DNA of 64,000 nt, from the NCBI GenBank assembly GCA_021432605.1, contig MU271146.1:2666001-2730000 (forward strand), written 5' to 3'. Shown here piece by piece: positions 45,331-60,299 of the stretch (position 1 is the stretch's first letter; each line of letters starts with the position of its first letter). Made by a program: the position numbers and the translations under genes. The stretch comes from Coniochaeta sp. PMI_546 (lineage: Eukaryota; Ascomycota; Sordariomycetes; Coniochaetales; Coniochaetaceae). The notes beneath the pieces were generated by a model. That model was not told where the DNA came from, made no database searches, and saw only the letters and a list, made by a program, of their open reading frames with translations.

Positions 45331-48300
45331 ACTAACAATTCGCAAGGTAAGCTTCCGGTTCCTATATATTTTCCGAATCGTCGTAGTTCTTCTATTTAAC
45401 GTAGTAAAAGTCTACGTTTCCTTTCTTTTTATACCTAAGGATCTTTTCCATTTCGTATTCCTATATTAATTCGACTTTAATATCTATTATTAACTTCGCG
45501 TTCTTAGGTATTAGTTCGAGAAGCGAGATATAAAATACTAGGTAAATACGTATGTTCGTTAGTAATTGGAGTTTATAATTCAAATCAGATAATTTTTTCT
45601 TGATCTTAAATAATCCGATTTTCTTCCAATCTAGTTTATCGCTTGGTCGTTTTATCTTGATATTTCGTCGTACGAGGTAGACTTTGTCTCCTTCTTATAA
45701 GGTTAGTCCTTTTAACCTTTTCTAGTTTACGTATCGTACTATTCGTAGGTTAAGTAGTTCTATATATCCGCGAAATCTTTTGTAGAATAGCTTTATTTGT
45801 TCCGCGATATATTTTGCTTATAATAGTTTTAGATCCAACTATATCGGTCCTTCTCCCAATACTTCCCTTATAGTAAGCTTATAACCGTAATTGATAAAGA
45901 ACGGTAAGTACCCGTTTAGCGTTTCGTTAGGTATACTATTATAGGCCTATTATACTACTAATAACTACCTAACCTAATCATCTTGTTTTTTATTGACATA
46001 TATCTTTAGATATTATTTAAGGGTTTAGTTCGTTCGTTCTGTTTGTCTATCCGTCTACGGGTAGAACGATATCGATAACTTGTATTTGATTCCGATTTGT
46101 CGTATTAGTATTATCTAGAACTTAGAAGTAAACAGTTTGTCTCTATCGGTAACAAACTATTTAGGTAATCTATATTAACTTACTACTACCCTTAAAAAGG
46201 CGTAGGTTATATCTTCCGTTATACTTGTTTCCTTATACGGTATAAAGTACGCGTATTTGGAGAATTTATTTACAACTACTTATATATTATCGTAAGTAAC
46301 CCCCGTTATAAGTTCTTTCGACATTAGTAGTTTGACGATAAAGTCTATTGTAACTATTTCCTATAGTTTCTCTAGTAATTAGATAGGTTACAATAGCCCG
46401 TATGGCTTATATCTGTTTAACTTAGCTTTATTATACTTATCGTACTCGCTAACAACTTGTTCGATTACCTTATCTAGTCCCGGAAAGTCGTAGGTCCGCC
46501 GTACGCGTTCTTTAGTTTTATAGATTCTTTGGTATCTATATAACGGATATTCGTAGAACTCTTTTACTAGTTCCTTCCGTAGTTCGCCTAGTACGTATAC
46601 CTTATTCCGGAATTATAATAAACCGTAATACGATAGAAATATAAAGGTAACGTCTTCTTTTACTTTTTCCTTCCGATACTTCTTAATCCTTTCCGCTTAT
46701 TATTCTTCGGGTTCTACGTTTTATATTATTCCGACCTATATATCGAGCTTAAGGTTTCCTTATTAGTTAATCTTAAAGAAGTTCGCCGAACGTACTTCCT
46801 TTTCCGGTCTTAGATCTTCTCGTCGACTAAGAACGTCCGTTCTACTATTTTCACTTCCTTTCCTATATATAATTTCGAAGTCGAAATCGGTAAGGAATTC
46901 ATACTATCTAATTTGTCGCTTATTAAATTCTTTCGTAAAAGTAAACGTAATAAGATTCTTATAATCCGTTAAGACTTTTACCTTATATCTTACTCCCGTA
47001 AGGTAGTATTTCTATTCCTTAAACGCTTTAATAATAACTATTAGCTCCTTATCTAGTATACTATAGTTGAATTCTAATCTATTTAGTTTCTTCGAGAAGA
47101 ATACTATTGGGTACAATCTCCCTTGTTTATCCTTCTATCCTAATTGGCTTCCGAATACGAATTCCGACGTATCGGTCTCTATTTCGTAAGGTTTCTCGGG
47201 ATCCGTAATAACTAGTATTAGCTAGCTTAAGATCTTCCTCTTAAATTCCTAAAACGCCTCTTTTTCCCTCGAAATCTATTCGAACCTTAAGTCTTTCTTG
47301 GTAAGGTTAGTAAGGGGTATTGCGATCTTATTATAATCCTTAATAAACTTCCGATAGAAGTTAGTAATCCCTAAAAAGGTTCGTACTCCCGTAACCGTTT
47401 CTAATACGGGCTATTCCTTGATAGCCTTTAGCTTATCTAGGTCTATCTCGAACTAGCCTAATAATATAACGTAACCGAGAAATTTCACTTTTTACTAATA
47501 AAATTCGTATTTTTCGGGTTCGACTAATAAATTCGCGTCTTATAATACTTATAAGACGAAATAAACGTGTTTCTTATATTACTCGAGGTCTTTTGAATAG
47601 ATCAAGATATTATCGAGGTACGCGACGACGAAATCGTCTAACTACTTTCGAAATACGTAGTTGATTATCCTTTGGAAAGAAACCGGTACGTTAGCGAGCC
47701 CGAAGGGTATAATATAATATTCGTATTATCCTAGCCTAAATCGCTATACCGTCTTCTATTTATCTCCTTCCTTGATTCGTATTAAGTTATATATTCCCTT
47801 AAGGTCTAAGGTAATAAACCATCGGGCTTTATATAACCGATCTCTTAGTTCGGATATAAGAGGTAATAATCCTCGATCTTTAATAATGATATTATTAAGC
47901 TATCGATAGTCTATAACGAGACGTAACTTCCCGTTTTTCTTAGGTACAAATAAGATAGGATATCCTACTAGTAATTATAATAGTCGAATATAGCCTTTTT
48001 TTAGATTTTTATTAATATATTCTCTTAACGCCTATAATTATAAGTCGTTAAGAAGGTAAATCTTATAAAATCCGGGCTCTTTACCTAGCTAAAAATTGAT
48101 CTCGTAATCCTAACGGTTATATTTAGGCAATCCTATCTTAAGCTCGGGTTTGAATAGTTTGTTATATCGATAGTATTCCTTCGGAATCGTTCGCGTCGAT
48201 ATAAACTAAGTCTCTATAATCGTTTCGTAGATTATTAGAGCTCTTCTAAAGTTACGTATAGGCTTTTCCTCGTAAGGTCCGCTTTCTATAGAGGCTAACT

Positions 48301-50623
48301 CTCTTCTTAACGTATCCTACTAAAGTTAGCCTGTTTTCCAGTTAACTCGGGGATTATTCGCTCGTAACTAAGGTATCCCTAATATTATACCGTACGATAA
48401 GATCTCCGTAATATCGAACGTTATCTTTTAATTATAGCTTTAGATAATAACTTGAAAAGGCGTAGTTTCCATATCTACTAGTCCTTATCTATAATCGATA
48501 AAGCTTCTATTAATAGTCTTAAGTCGGTAAGGCTCGTCCTTTTTCTTCTAAGGCAATCGTAATATATTAACGAGATTTGGCGAGATATAATTTCCTTATA
48601 TTCCGCTATTTATTATTACCTAAATATTGCTTCCTTATATATTGATCGTAACTCGTAGGTATTCAACTCTTACGGTCGTATATAAGGATCTTTCTATATT
48701 ACGTCGATATAATCCTTTTACAATCGACGTTTATCGTTTTTTGACCGTTTCTCTAATCTTCGGAACGAAATACCGTAGTATTTAGGTTTATCCTTAGTCC
48801 TTGAAGAAGGTTTTGACGGTTCCCCGTTTTCCTCTTCTTTTATTTCCGGCTCGGGGCCTAGTAATCTATCCAAACGTTTGTCTATTTAGTCCGCTTCTTA
48901 TACTAACTCTTCGATCCTCTTTTATACTTGTAATTTATAGCCCCGGCTACCCGCCAAATACGTATTAACTTACGTACTAATACGGTATTATCGTATTTAG
49001 AATTCTTCGGTCGATTCTCCTTCCGTCGTAGTTTATATTACGATTTCTGATACCGAATATCCTAATCGTCCCGTTTATCTTACCGAATTCTCGGGTAGGT
49101 AAGTAACTTATAATTGGTTTTTACCCTCGGCTTTTCGCCTAAATTCCGTTGTTATTAAGAACTCCTATCCCGTTGGTTTGAGTTGTAATTATATAATTCC
49201 GGGCGGCGTTAGTAATAGGTACTATCCGTTCTTATATACTTCCTCGTATCCTTCGATATTTCTAAGTTTGTAAGGGTAAGGTATCGGTCTAGTTATTAGT
49301 ATTCGTACTAATATCCATTTGTAATCTAGTTTTTCTTATATATACCAAGTACAACGGTAGAAAACGTACGAATTCTACGAAATCTAATTATAATAGACCG
49401 AATCAATATAAACCGACTCGTAATCTCTATATAAAGGTATTTGTTCCTCCTTGATTTCGTCTTATTCTCGATCCAATAGGCTAATTAGATACGTCGCGTT
49501 TATAATATCGTAACCTAATACTATTACCAAATCGACTTCCTTTCCCGGTAATCCAAGAAGTACCTTATATTATTATTCTTTACGTATTATTACGATAGCG
49601 CGGGATTCTCTATCTTTTGTTATCGTTTAAGCCTTGTTTTCGGGGACTAGCTTCCAAGCTTTTTTAGGTTATCGATATTTGTTAGCGAAATATCTTTGCT
49701 TACCGTAGTTAAAGTACTTCTTGTTTTTCTTAGAGTTATCTTTCCGGGTAACGTCCAGTTTTATCGGTCTAGAATAACTATTATAGGCGGTAGACCTCTT
49801 TTGGCTAATGTTCGCGGTACTACTATTACTAGACCGTCCTTACGTAATTCCTCTTCGTTTCTTCTCTAACTATCGTTTATATAATCGATTATCGATTAGG
49901 ATAGTTTATATAACGTATTCATAGAAAGTCTTAGGCCTATCGGTCTTATTAAGTTCGTCCTTAACGTTATTACGAAATCCCCCGTAAAACTAAATTATAA
50001 AAGCCGTTTCCCTTAAGTCGAGTTTCGTAGAAAGGCGTTTGAACTCGGCTATATAGGTCCCGGCCGATCTTTTCTACCTTAGGTTTATTAGCTATCGTTC
50101 GGCCGTTCGCGTCTTATCAAGATTGCCGAACGTCTCGCGGAGTTTCTCTTAGAATTTATCGAGACTATTAAATAGTATTCTAGTTTCGGGTTTGCGATCG
50201 TTAGTAGTATTATCTATCCAATCGCGTAACGTTAATTCGTACTATTCCGTAGCTCTTCCCTTTAATATTCCTACTACGTATACTACCCTTTCGTATTCGT
50301 AAGCGAAAACCGCCTTGTTGATCGAGAGGTACGTATTAGTCTAGGTAATAAAGGCTTGTAACCTTTCGCGGTTCCCGTCGTAAGGTTCCGGCCGCGGGGC
50401 CTTAATCTTGGCCGCTCGCTCCGTAATCTTAGGGTCGTTCTTAGGTTCTACCGATCTAGACTTTAGTTTTTTATATTCGTTCTTTAACTTCTCCAATTCA
50501 GCTCCGAGCTTAGTAACCTACTAAGTAAGCTTTTCCTTGGATATAATTATAACGGTTCTTTTGGTCGATATGATTATTAGCTATTTGGTATAAGGTTAAT
50601 TTACCGAATAGGAATAATCAAAA

Positions 50624-51015
50624 TATAACGATCCCAAGACGGGCTAAGGATCAAAAAGTAAGTTCTATTACTTAGGGTAAGTAAGTTAAGGTATAACAAG
50701 TAGTTTTTACTCTAATATCGTTAAGATAAGTATCTTATTCAAAAGATAACCTTAATTGAATACTTAGATTGATTACTAGGTAATCAAAAACTATCTATAG
50801 CGGAATCTAGAGAGACTCCTTCCTATATATTTATAGAGATTATAGTAATATAGTTGATAAGAAACTATCACCTATATCCTAATATGTCTACTATGAAACT
50901 ATTCCTCCTATCAGTTACGTAACCCGGGGTCCCTAACCCATATAATACGATACGCCCTACATGTCTATTCCTTATCGATTGGCGGGGTTCCCTTCGTAAC
51001 CGTAGGTCTATAACA
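50624..51015 (-). repeat. LTR of Gypsy element I (right, 5' LTR)
   Basis: Full-length partner of the LTR at 44,228-44,619. Just inside it (about 50,596-50,620, minus strand) is the expected primer-binding-site position; a similar TTCCTATTC-containing stretch sits at the same place in element II, but I cannot match it to a tRNA. Confidence 0.87.
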
Positions 51016-51137
51016 GTGTTATTATATACGAACTATACTAAAGGTAAGAGTTCTACCTAGTTATCTTATTTATAGTTTATATAATATCGTAGATACTATT
51101 TTAAGACCTAGTTTAGTCTCTTAGTTTATCTATTTAT

Positions 51138-51407
51138 TTATAAATAATAAGCGGTTAATAAAGAATATCTTACTCTTAGCTTTATTATAAATACTTTCCA
51201 AAAGTTATTAGTAAACGTTGTTTTTCGGTTAGAGATTATTTCAGTAAGTAATTTATAATTACTAATAACGTATTTTAAAAACGTATACGCGAGGTTTTCG
51301 GCCGTATTAGTTTCTATATATAATACAAAGTACTTATATTTGGTTAGTTTATTAATAATAACGAAGATATTATCGTATCGTATTCCTATTATTAGTTCTT
51401 TTAACAA
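51138..51407 (-). other. Integrase core remnant of Gypsy element II
   Basis: This segment of element II resembles the central part of Ty3/Gypsy integrase (NKLTKYKYFVLY, then EIISNRKTTFTNNFWK). It is the clearest protein remnant in the block and fixes the element's minus orientation. It is a fossil part, not a host gene. Confidence 0.8.
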
Positions 51408-54400
51408 AGGTAATTTAACGATATAATCGAATACGATATATCCCTAAGCTTTTTCTAATACTAGTCGAGGCCTTAGCTTTCCGTACGGTTTATACTTTAT
51501 TACCTTATTTTAGTTATATTCTTAATACTAGCCGACGACTTCCGTAATACGTTTCCGGAGCTTATTAAAGTCGTAAGTTCGTTAGATCTTCTATATTATC
51601 TTCGAGATCCCTATATATTTATATACTAAATATATATAATAATCTTTAATCAAATCTTCTTAGAGAAATTCTAATACGAATATCTTTCTATTCCTTATAT
51701 TCAACTAATAGGTTTGATTAGTATCCTTTATTTCGTTTTCCTATTTCTTATTAAGGTAAACGGTAAATAAGACGTTAATTTACCGTTTTACTTATTTAAG
51801 GTTTCTATTTGAATTAATTCTAAAGATTATTTAGTAAATCGGTAGCTCGTTTTATTCGTATTCCGGTCTTCGGTTTAACGTATCTATTCGGCCGTTTTCG
51901 TTTTTTTTTCGGTAAATAATCCGAAAGTTGAATTTTAATAAGAACTTTATTTATCTAATCTATCGTTTGTTAAGTTCTTTCGTAATCGTAAAATACGTTA
52001 GATTCTTATAGTCCGTATAGACTTTCGTCTAATATATTATTCCGTTAAGGTACGGTCTTTATTCTTTAAAAGCCTTAATAATCGTTATTAATTCTTTATC
52101 GTAAATCTAGTAATTAAGTTCTAATCTATTAAGCTTTTTCGAGAAGAACGTAATAAAGTATAACTATCTTTCGGAATCTTATTATCTTATTTATCTTCCG
52201 AATATATAATCCGATATATCGGTTTCGACCTTATAAGGTTTTTCTAAATCTAAAAATACGGTAACTAGTCGTTTACTAACCGCCTCTTTAATCTTTTTAA
52301 ACGCCTTTTTTACTTCCGAATTCTATTAGAAATCCCTTTTTCTTTTCGTTAGGTTCGTCAAAAGAACGGCCGTCCGGCTATACCCTTTTAAAAATCTTCG
52401 GTAAAAGTTAATAAATCCTAAAAAACCTTTGATTTCTTTAACGTTCGTAAATCGTAACTAATTTTTAATTGCCGCGATTTTTGATTTTTATATACGTATT
52501 TTTCTTAATTCGATCGTAAATCTTAAGAAATCCGTTTCCTTAGTATAAAACTTATACTTTTCCGGATCGATTAATAATCGTACGTCTTATAGCTTTTATA
52601 ATACCTAATAAACGTATTCTTTATATTTTTTAAACGTTTTTAAATAGACGAGAATATCGTCGAAGTAAATTACTATAAATATATCGAAAGATACGCGTAA
52701 TACGTAGTTGATTATAGTTTGGAAAGTAACGAGAACGTTAGTAAGCCTAAATAATATAACGAGGTATTCAAAATATCTTTTTTATATTCGAAACGCCGTC
52801 TTTTATTTTTCGCCTTTTTTTATCTTAATAAGATTATATATTTCTCGTAAGTCGAACGTAATAAACTATTCTACTTTATATAATCGGTCCTTGATTTCCG
52901 AAATTAATAGAAAGGGGTACCGGTTCTTAATAATAATACTATTAAGATACTAGTAATTGATATATAAGTATAGCTTTCCGTTTTTTTTTAAAACGAATAA
53001 GATAGGGTATCTTACTAGTAATATAGATAATCGTATATATCCTTTTTTAAATATATCCCGGATATATTCTTTAAGTACCTACCTTTATAACTTATTCAAG
53101 AGGTAGATTTTGTAAAATTTAAATTGTTATCTTTTTTCGAAGGGTATTTCGTAATCTTATTCGTTATATTAAAATAAGGCCTTTTTTTCCGATCGTTCTT
53201 CGAACAATTATCGGTATTTCTAATATTCTTCCGGTATCTTTAATTCTATAATATATATAGCTTTCTCCTAGATCGGTTTTATCGCGTTTGTAAGTATTTC
53301 TTCGAAATATTTCCAAAAAGTCGGACTTCTCTTTTTATAATTACCTCGTTATCGTTTGGAATCCTATATCCGGTTATCCTAATATAATTGGCTAATATCC
53401 TAATCGATTCGTAAGTTCTATTTTCTAAATTACGTAATATTTAATATTAATTTATATTCTATAATACGAATAACGTCTAACGAAATCGTTTTCGCCTAAC
53501 TAAAATAAGTTATTTCGGTAGGCCGGGTCTTTTCTTTTACCTATCCGTCGTTATATATAATTCGTTTTCTTTTAAAGTTATTAAGCGTATAAGGATATTC
53601 TAATAACCTAGTTCGTAAGTCAAACTTCTAAATAATCTTATCCGAGATAAAAATTTTTTATATTCCGTTATCGATTATTATACGAAATAGGTAATTTCCT
53701 AATACGACTAATATTACCAAGTAGTTATTATTACTTAGTTTCCTAATAATCGTTAGGGATTTATCTATTGGATCTAACTATAGTTCTTTTATAAATGGTC
53801 CTTCCTATTTTTTAACCTTTATCGTTATTATTTAATAAGTTCCCGTTAAACCTTTTCCGAATCTTTAATATTATATTCGTAATTTCCCGAACCGAACGGT
53901 TCCGTTTTTTAGAAAGTTCTTTCTTTTCGTTATTCTCGTATTTATCGGCTATTCTTTAATATTTAACCGACGTATTACGTAAAATATCGTTCTTCTTATA
54001 CCTTTCTAAGATTTCGGCGAATTTTTGGTTAGTTATTCGTATCGCGGTTAACTTTTCTCGTTCCGGGGATAATTCGTCTAATAGCTTGTTAATAATCCTT
54101 AACTATCGTACTTTTAATAATCTCGATATTTATTTTTTAAAGAGTTCTTTGAATCTTTATATTATCCTAGCCTAGTTTTATAATATAGGTTACCGTTCGT
54201 ATATTTACCTATTGAGTCTTATTTAGGTTATTATTCCTTTTTTAAAAATAGTCCGGTATTTCCGTTCTAATAATAAGATAACGAGGAACCTTTTTTCCTC
54301 TCGCCTTTTATTTACTATATATTCGTATTACTATAATATTTTACTAACCCGATACTATTTATATTTAGGTTCCTTATAATTTTAGAATATCTTTCTTTCG

Positions 54401-56139
54401 TATATCCTAAGGTATTTAGGATCTTTGATTAATATAACTACCCCGTAATAGATATATTTTCCGACTATTTTCTATAATTTTAATTCTTTTTAACGGTAAG
54501 GGTTATAGATAATATTATCTTTTTATCGTCGCGGAAAGAAATTATTCTTGATTTTAAATATCAAGTATTCGAGATATTCGTCGTAAATATACGACGTTTA
54601 ATAGATTAAATAATAATATTCTCCGTCTAAGCTTATATCGTAATAATCGTTATTTCGGTTTTCCGTTTATTTCTAATCTTCCGGGAATATCCCGATTTTG
54701 AAATTCTTAACGGTATCGCCGTAGATAATTATTATATTATTTCGAATCGCGGGTTAATATCGAATACGTATTAGATTTCTTAGGAACGTTAGGGTTTAGT
54801 CGTAATTTCCTTTTTCCGTTTTAAGAGTTATTTCTTTTTCGAAGGAAAAGTATTCTTTTTTTAAAATCCGTAATATAACCTTTCGTTAATTTTCGTAGGT
54901 TTTTACGATAACCTTTTCGGGTTCGATTTCTATCGCGTTTTTTCTATATTCGGCTAACGTATTATCGTTACCGTCTTATAAAACTTCTTTTTTAGAAATC
55001 GTACCGTTGTATAATCTTTATTAAATAATTTCGATAAAACTAACTCGTCCGGTTATAATCTATCGGATTTCTATCTTAATAACGGTTAATACGGGTTTTA
55101 TAATCTCGTAACCGTTTTTATTAATAATATTAATTTGTCGGTTTGTAATTCTTTCTTTTAGTTTTCGGGGTTTTTAATATTTTCGAATAAAATATCTTTT
55201 TTTTTAACAATTGAAATACTTTATGTTTTTCTTATCCTTTTTTTTATATCGTTAGATAACCTCGAACGTTATTAGTCTATTTCGTTATCTATAAGAAATA
55301 TCGTAGTTTTAGATTTTCTTAGAAATATTAGTTTACGTTTTCTTAATTGGTTACTAAGGAGTTTTTATAATTCCTTTCCTTTTTATATATCGTTTATATA
55401 AACGGTTATCGATTTTTATTATTATTTCGAGGTAAATAAATATTTCGTCTAATCGATCTTTTTTAACTAGTTTATCCTTAACGTCTTTTTTAAATTTTTA
55501 ATAGAACTACGTTATAAAAGGTTTATCCTTTTATTTTAACCTAAAAGAGATTTACCTAAATTACGAAATATAATTTGAAACTGACCCTTTCTATCGGAAG
55601 GTTTATAATTTACGTTTAGCTATCTTTTCCTCGTTTAGAATACCGAAAGTTTTTATAAGAACGTTAGCGAAGTTTGAAAAAGACCCGAAAATCTTATTAA
55701 TCTCGTCGTCGCGATCTAACTTTCCGTTCTCGGAATAATCCCGTAAGATAGGTTTAAACTAGTTAAAAACGTCGCCTTTTAAAAGGTAAACGGCGTAAAA
55801 AACTTTACGTTCCTTATCCGGGAAATCGTATATATTATACCGGAAATAGGTTTTGGATAAGGTTAGGAAACCCTAAAGGGTTTTTAGATTCCTATCGTAT
55901 ATTTAAGGCGGGGATATCTTAAAACGGTTACCTCCCCTTTTAACTTATTATTTTTAAAGCTATATAAATATAGCCCGAAATTAAACGATCTCGTTCGTTA
56001 TAACTTAAAGTAAGATTCCCTAAGATATAGCCTAAGTTTATAAGTTCGAATTATTTACTTTCGGTATTACCGATATCGTCGTTTATAAAATACTATTTAG
56101 TAGTATATAGATAACTAAATTGAATAGGAACGATTAACG

Positions 56140-56570
56140 TATAACGAATTAATACTCTTAAATACTAACCGATATTAGGGGTTTGTTAATAATTAGTTAA
56201 GTATATATGGTAAATTATAATAAAATCGTATCTAACTATAAGGTAGATTATTATTTCAAAAAGGAATAGGTAATTGAATATAAAAAACTATATATTAATC
56301 GTTATAAAAGTAACTCGTAACTATCTAATAGTAAAGATTATTTAAATATAAGATACTCTTCCGTAGATTACTTTCCTCGTAATAATCCTTTTGGCTATAA
56401 TTAGTAATCTAAGGCGAGTTAGCTTACCGTAATCCAAATAATCCTCTATTAGTAACTTACTATTTTATATGTCTAGTTACCTAGTAATCCCTTTATAATT
56501 GGACAGCCGTTACCCCGTAATAGTTGTTCCGTTCCGTATCCCGTTAGCCTAATAGGTACGGTTCGTAAGA
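56140..56570 (-). repeat. LTR of Gypsy element II (right, 5' LTR)
   Basis: 431-bp partner of 42,454-42,884. It is followed immediately by the CTAAA target duplication and by the resumed pol of element III. Confidence 0.87.
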
Positions 56571-59500
56571 CTAAACTAAAAGGTAACCCTATCGTTCTTT
56601 CGATAATTATTATATAGGATTTCTATATTTATATATCCTTTTAGAAAAGAAAGTAATAATTCGAACTCGATAAAAATACGTTTTAAATACTCTTTGAACG
56701 GAATTTCAAACGTATTATTCGTAATATTACGAAAATATATTCCGTATAATATATTCCCGAATTATTCTTATTAAAAAACGAAAAAAAAAAAGTAAAACGG
56801 TCCCGATTCGGGATTAGAAAGTCTCTTTTCCGAATTATCGCCGTAAAAAAATATATTTAAAGTTTCTAATACGAATATCTTCCTGTATACTAAGGAAACA
56901 AATTATATAATTAACTTATTCGACGGTTAAAAACTACTTTATAAACTAATATATCTTCTTTCCTAACGAAAATTTGCCTAATTATATAAATTTCTAAACG
57001 AGAATCTAATAAATAATCGTATTTAGTATTCCAAGTTTATAATTAACGTATTAGTAATATTTATCTTTAAAAAAGACGGTTTTTTACGATTTTATATAGA
57101 TTATTACGGTTTTAATAAAGTTACGATTCGTAACCGATATCTTTTACTACTTATTTTAAAGATTTTTAACCGCGTTTCTAACGTTTAATTCTTTACTAAG
57201 ATCGATATTAAAGATATCTATTACCAGATCCGTATTAAAAAAAGAGATAAATAGAAAATAACGTTTTATATTCGATACGGTTATTACGAGTTCTTTATTA
57301 TACCTTTCGGTTTAATTAACGTTCCGGTAACGTTTTAGAATTATATCTATCTAACGTTACGAAATTTATTCGACGATTTTTATATCGCGTATTTCGACGA
57401 TATTTTTATCTTTTCGAAAGATCGAAAAACGTATTTTAATTATATCGGCCAAATATTAGATTATTTCCGAACCGCGGAATTATACGTTAAACCTAACAAA
57501 TATATCTTTTTCTAAGATTAAATCGAATTTCTTAATTATATTATATCCGTTAAAAATATATTTATAGATTTTATTTACGTAAATATTATCGTTTTATAAT
57601 TAGAACTCGTTAATTTCTACGACGTTTAGGTTTTCTTCGGATTTTATAACTTTTATCGTCGTTTTATTAAAAGATATTCCGGCGTAATCGTACCTTTTAT
57701 TTCTTTATTTAAAAAGAATAAGGATAAAAAGAAACCGGGTATAGTTAGTTTCGGCGTTGAAAAATACGAAGCTTTTAAAGCTTTTAAAATAACTTTCTAA
57801 TCTATATTTCTTTTCCGGTATTTCGATCCTAAACGATATATACGGTTAGAAACTAACGTTTCTATTTACGTTATATTTAATATCGTTTCGTAATAGGATA
57901 ATAATAATAAATAATATCCGGTAACGTTTTAATCCCGTAAATTTACCGGACTAAAATTATATTATAATATCTTAAATAAGGAATTATCTATAATTATCGA
58001 ATCGTTTAAATATTAGAAATATTATCTAGAAAAAAACCGATTCGTAATCGAAATATTATCGGATTACGTTAACTTTTAAACTTTTATAAAATAATTAAAA
58101 TTTAACGGGTATTAAACAAGGTAATATATATATTTCGTACCGTTCGAATTCGTAATTAAATATCGTTTCGGTAAGTTAAACCTAACCGATATACCGTCGA
58201 GACGGTTTAATTATAAAGATTCGGCTAGGTTATAAATAGAATTAATATATCTATTTCAATAGAAATTAGACTAACAAATAATTTAGGTTTTTACTTTCCG
58301 AAACCTAACCCGAAAAGGGGTTAAAATAATACCGGGTTAAAAAGACTTTAATAAGTTTTAAAATCGGATACTTTAAAAGACCTAAAAGATTTTATTATTA
58401 GATTATAATAAATAAATTAAAAAACCTAACGTATTAAAGTTAAATCGTTATAAAGTCCTAAAACTAAATACGAATTAATTTGAATAATTAATATAGCCGG
58501 GATAATACGGTTTAAAAACCGATTCTATATCCTAAAGTCTAAAGGCTTAAGATAAGAATTCTTACGTTTATATTATAACGGAACGGAAATAGGATACTTT
58601 AGTATTACCCGTATTATAGAATTCTTTTAACGAAAATATTATTAGATAAATCTTTATACCGATATTAAAAAATACGTTGTTAGTTATAAAATATATTAGG
58701 GAATTATATTAAGAAAATACAAACCTTACGGTAAATTAGAATTACTACCGATTCCCGTATACTTTTTCTAAAAAGTTTTAATAGACTTTATTATTAGATT
58801 ATACTTAATTCGGTATAAAAATAAGATAATCGACGTAATCTTAATAATCGTTAATCGTTTTACTAAATATATTATCTTCCTACTAACTAGTATAACTATT
58901 ATATTAGTTAAACTAGTAAAACTATTTTATATAAAAATAAAACTACGACACGGCTTTTTAAAAGGAATAGTTTTAAACCGAAATATTATATTTATAAATT
59001 AGTTTTAGACAAACTTTTATTATAATAATAAAATCAAACGACGTTTATTAATAACGTCCTATTCCTAAATAGATAACCAAACGGAAAAAGCTAATTAGAT
59101 ATTAGAGAATTATTTCCGATCTTTTACCAATTCCTAATAGTTAATTTAACTGAACTTATTACCGTCCGCGTAATTCGTTTATAATAACGTATAAAATATT
59201 ACGTTAGGAATAAATCCTAATTAAATATTACTTAACTTCTTACCGGATTTTTATCTCCGGACTAAAAACGATCTTAATTAGAAAAGGGTATTGGTAATTA
59301 TAAATAGATTAGAAAAACTTATTACGTTAAGAAATAAGTTATAAAAACGTTAGTTCGTCGTTATCGAACGATAAACGAAATATTATAACGCGAAATATAC
59401 CCTTAAGATTTTTAAGAAAATAACCTAATAACCATTTTAACTATAAATTTAAAGCTAAAAATATTAAATAAGAAACTAACTTTTAAATTTATCGGACTTT

Positions 59501-60250
59501 TTAAAATCTTCGTAATAATTAATTCTTTAACGTATCGTATTAGTTTACCGGTATAATATAACCGTTTATATAATATATTCCTTATTAATCTATTAGAACT
59601 TTAGAACCTAAAAGTAAGAGAATATTTTAAAAAATACCTTTAAATACTTATATTAGAAAATAATAATTAGTAAATAATAAAGAAGGTTAAAGATAAACGT
59701 TAAATTTAAAGTAAAAGGTAGTTTTACGTAAAATAAAAAGGTTAACTTTTAGAATATAATTAATAAATTAGCGAGATAGATATACAAACGCTAAAAATAA
59801 TTATAGATTTTAGAAAACGGACGGTTAAGATAAAAGTCTTATTAAAAATCCTATTAAAAATCCTATTAAAAGCCTTATTATAACGGATAGAAATATAAGT
59901 AAAAACGGTAAAGGAATAAGCTTAAAATATTTATATACCAAAAAAAAAACGGGGAAGACTTCGAAAAGATTTAAAAAGTAATTTGATTTTAAAAACCTAA
60001 AAAGAATAGATAAATCGTTACCTTAGTTACTCGTAAACGAAATACTAATAGGAATAATATAAGGATATTAGTATTTTGAACAAAAAACCTTTTATAAGAT
60101 ATTAAATTATTAATAAAACTCCGCGAGGAAAATATAAGTAGAAAAGTATTTAACTTTCAAAAACGTTCCGAAAATACTTAAGAAATTAGATTATATTATC
60201 CCGAAATTCTTTTTACTATTTAAAACCGATATAATAACTTATTAATAATC
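56571..60250 (+). mobile_element. Gypsy element III, 3' part (fossil)
   Basis: The continuation of element III after the insertion. Plus-strand remnants in order: RT about 57,050-57,560 (segments resembling the FDD/YLDD region and FSKDRKT), RNase H about 57,760-58,200, integrase about 58,560-59,400, and a C-terminal segment to about 59,660. The next 600 bases are unclassified and may hold the 3' end. No 3' LTR was recognised before LINE copy C begins. It is broken, with many interruptions, strongly RIP-affected, and the oldest Gypsy layer. Confidence 0.75.
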
Positions 60251-60299
60251 TTAACCTAATAATAATAAAAAGGTTCGATTTATAAATCTTTTAAACCGA

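Larger units (their letters stand above)
44228..51015 (-). mobile_element. Gypsy element I, innermost fossil with paired LTRs
   Basis: Ty3/Gypsy element of 6,788 bp on the minus strand, inserted in the pol region of element II. LTRs of 392 bp are at 44,228-44,619 and 50,624-51,015. Flanking pentamers 44,223-44,227 and 51,016-51,020 are near-identical target duplications. From 5' (right): gag with a zinc-knuckle-like segment near 49,680-49,725, protease/RT with RT about 47,400-48,100, RNase H about 46,850-47,200, integrase about 45,700-46,500, then an antisense reading region. My hand alignment of the LTRs shows about 29 differences, all transitions. It is broken, but less AT-rich than its surroundings, consistent with being the youngest. 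Confidence 0.88.
42454..56570 (-). mobile_element. Gypsy element II, nested fossil with paired LTRs
   Basis: Ty3/Gypsy LTR retrotransposon on the minus strand. LTRs of 431 bp lie at 42,454-42,884 and 56,140-56,570. Total span is 14.1 kb, or 7.3 kb without the 6.8-kb element I inside it. Parts from 5' (right) to 3' (left): gag-like region about 53,500-55,900, RT about 52,500-53,150, RNase H about 51,850-52,200, integrase core about 51,138-51,410, remaining pol end 42,885-44,227. It is broken, with many interruptions throughout. LTR differences are mostly transitions from RIP, so they are not a usable clock; nesting puts it between III and I in age. Confidence 0.88.

Noticed and set aside
52708-52953. 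81-codon plus-strand open frame in the AT-rich block.
   Set aside because: It is the antisense of the reverse transcriptase region of Gypsy element II.
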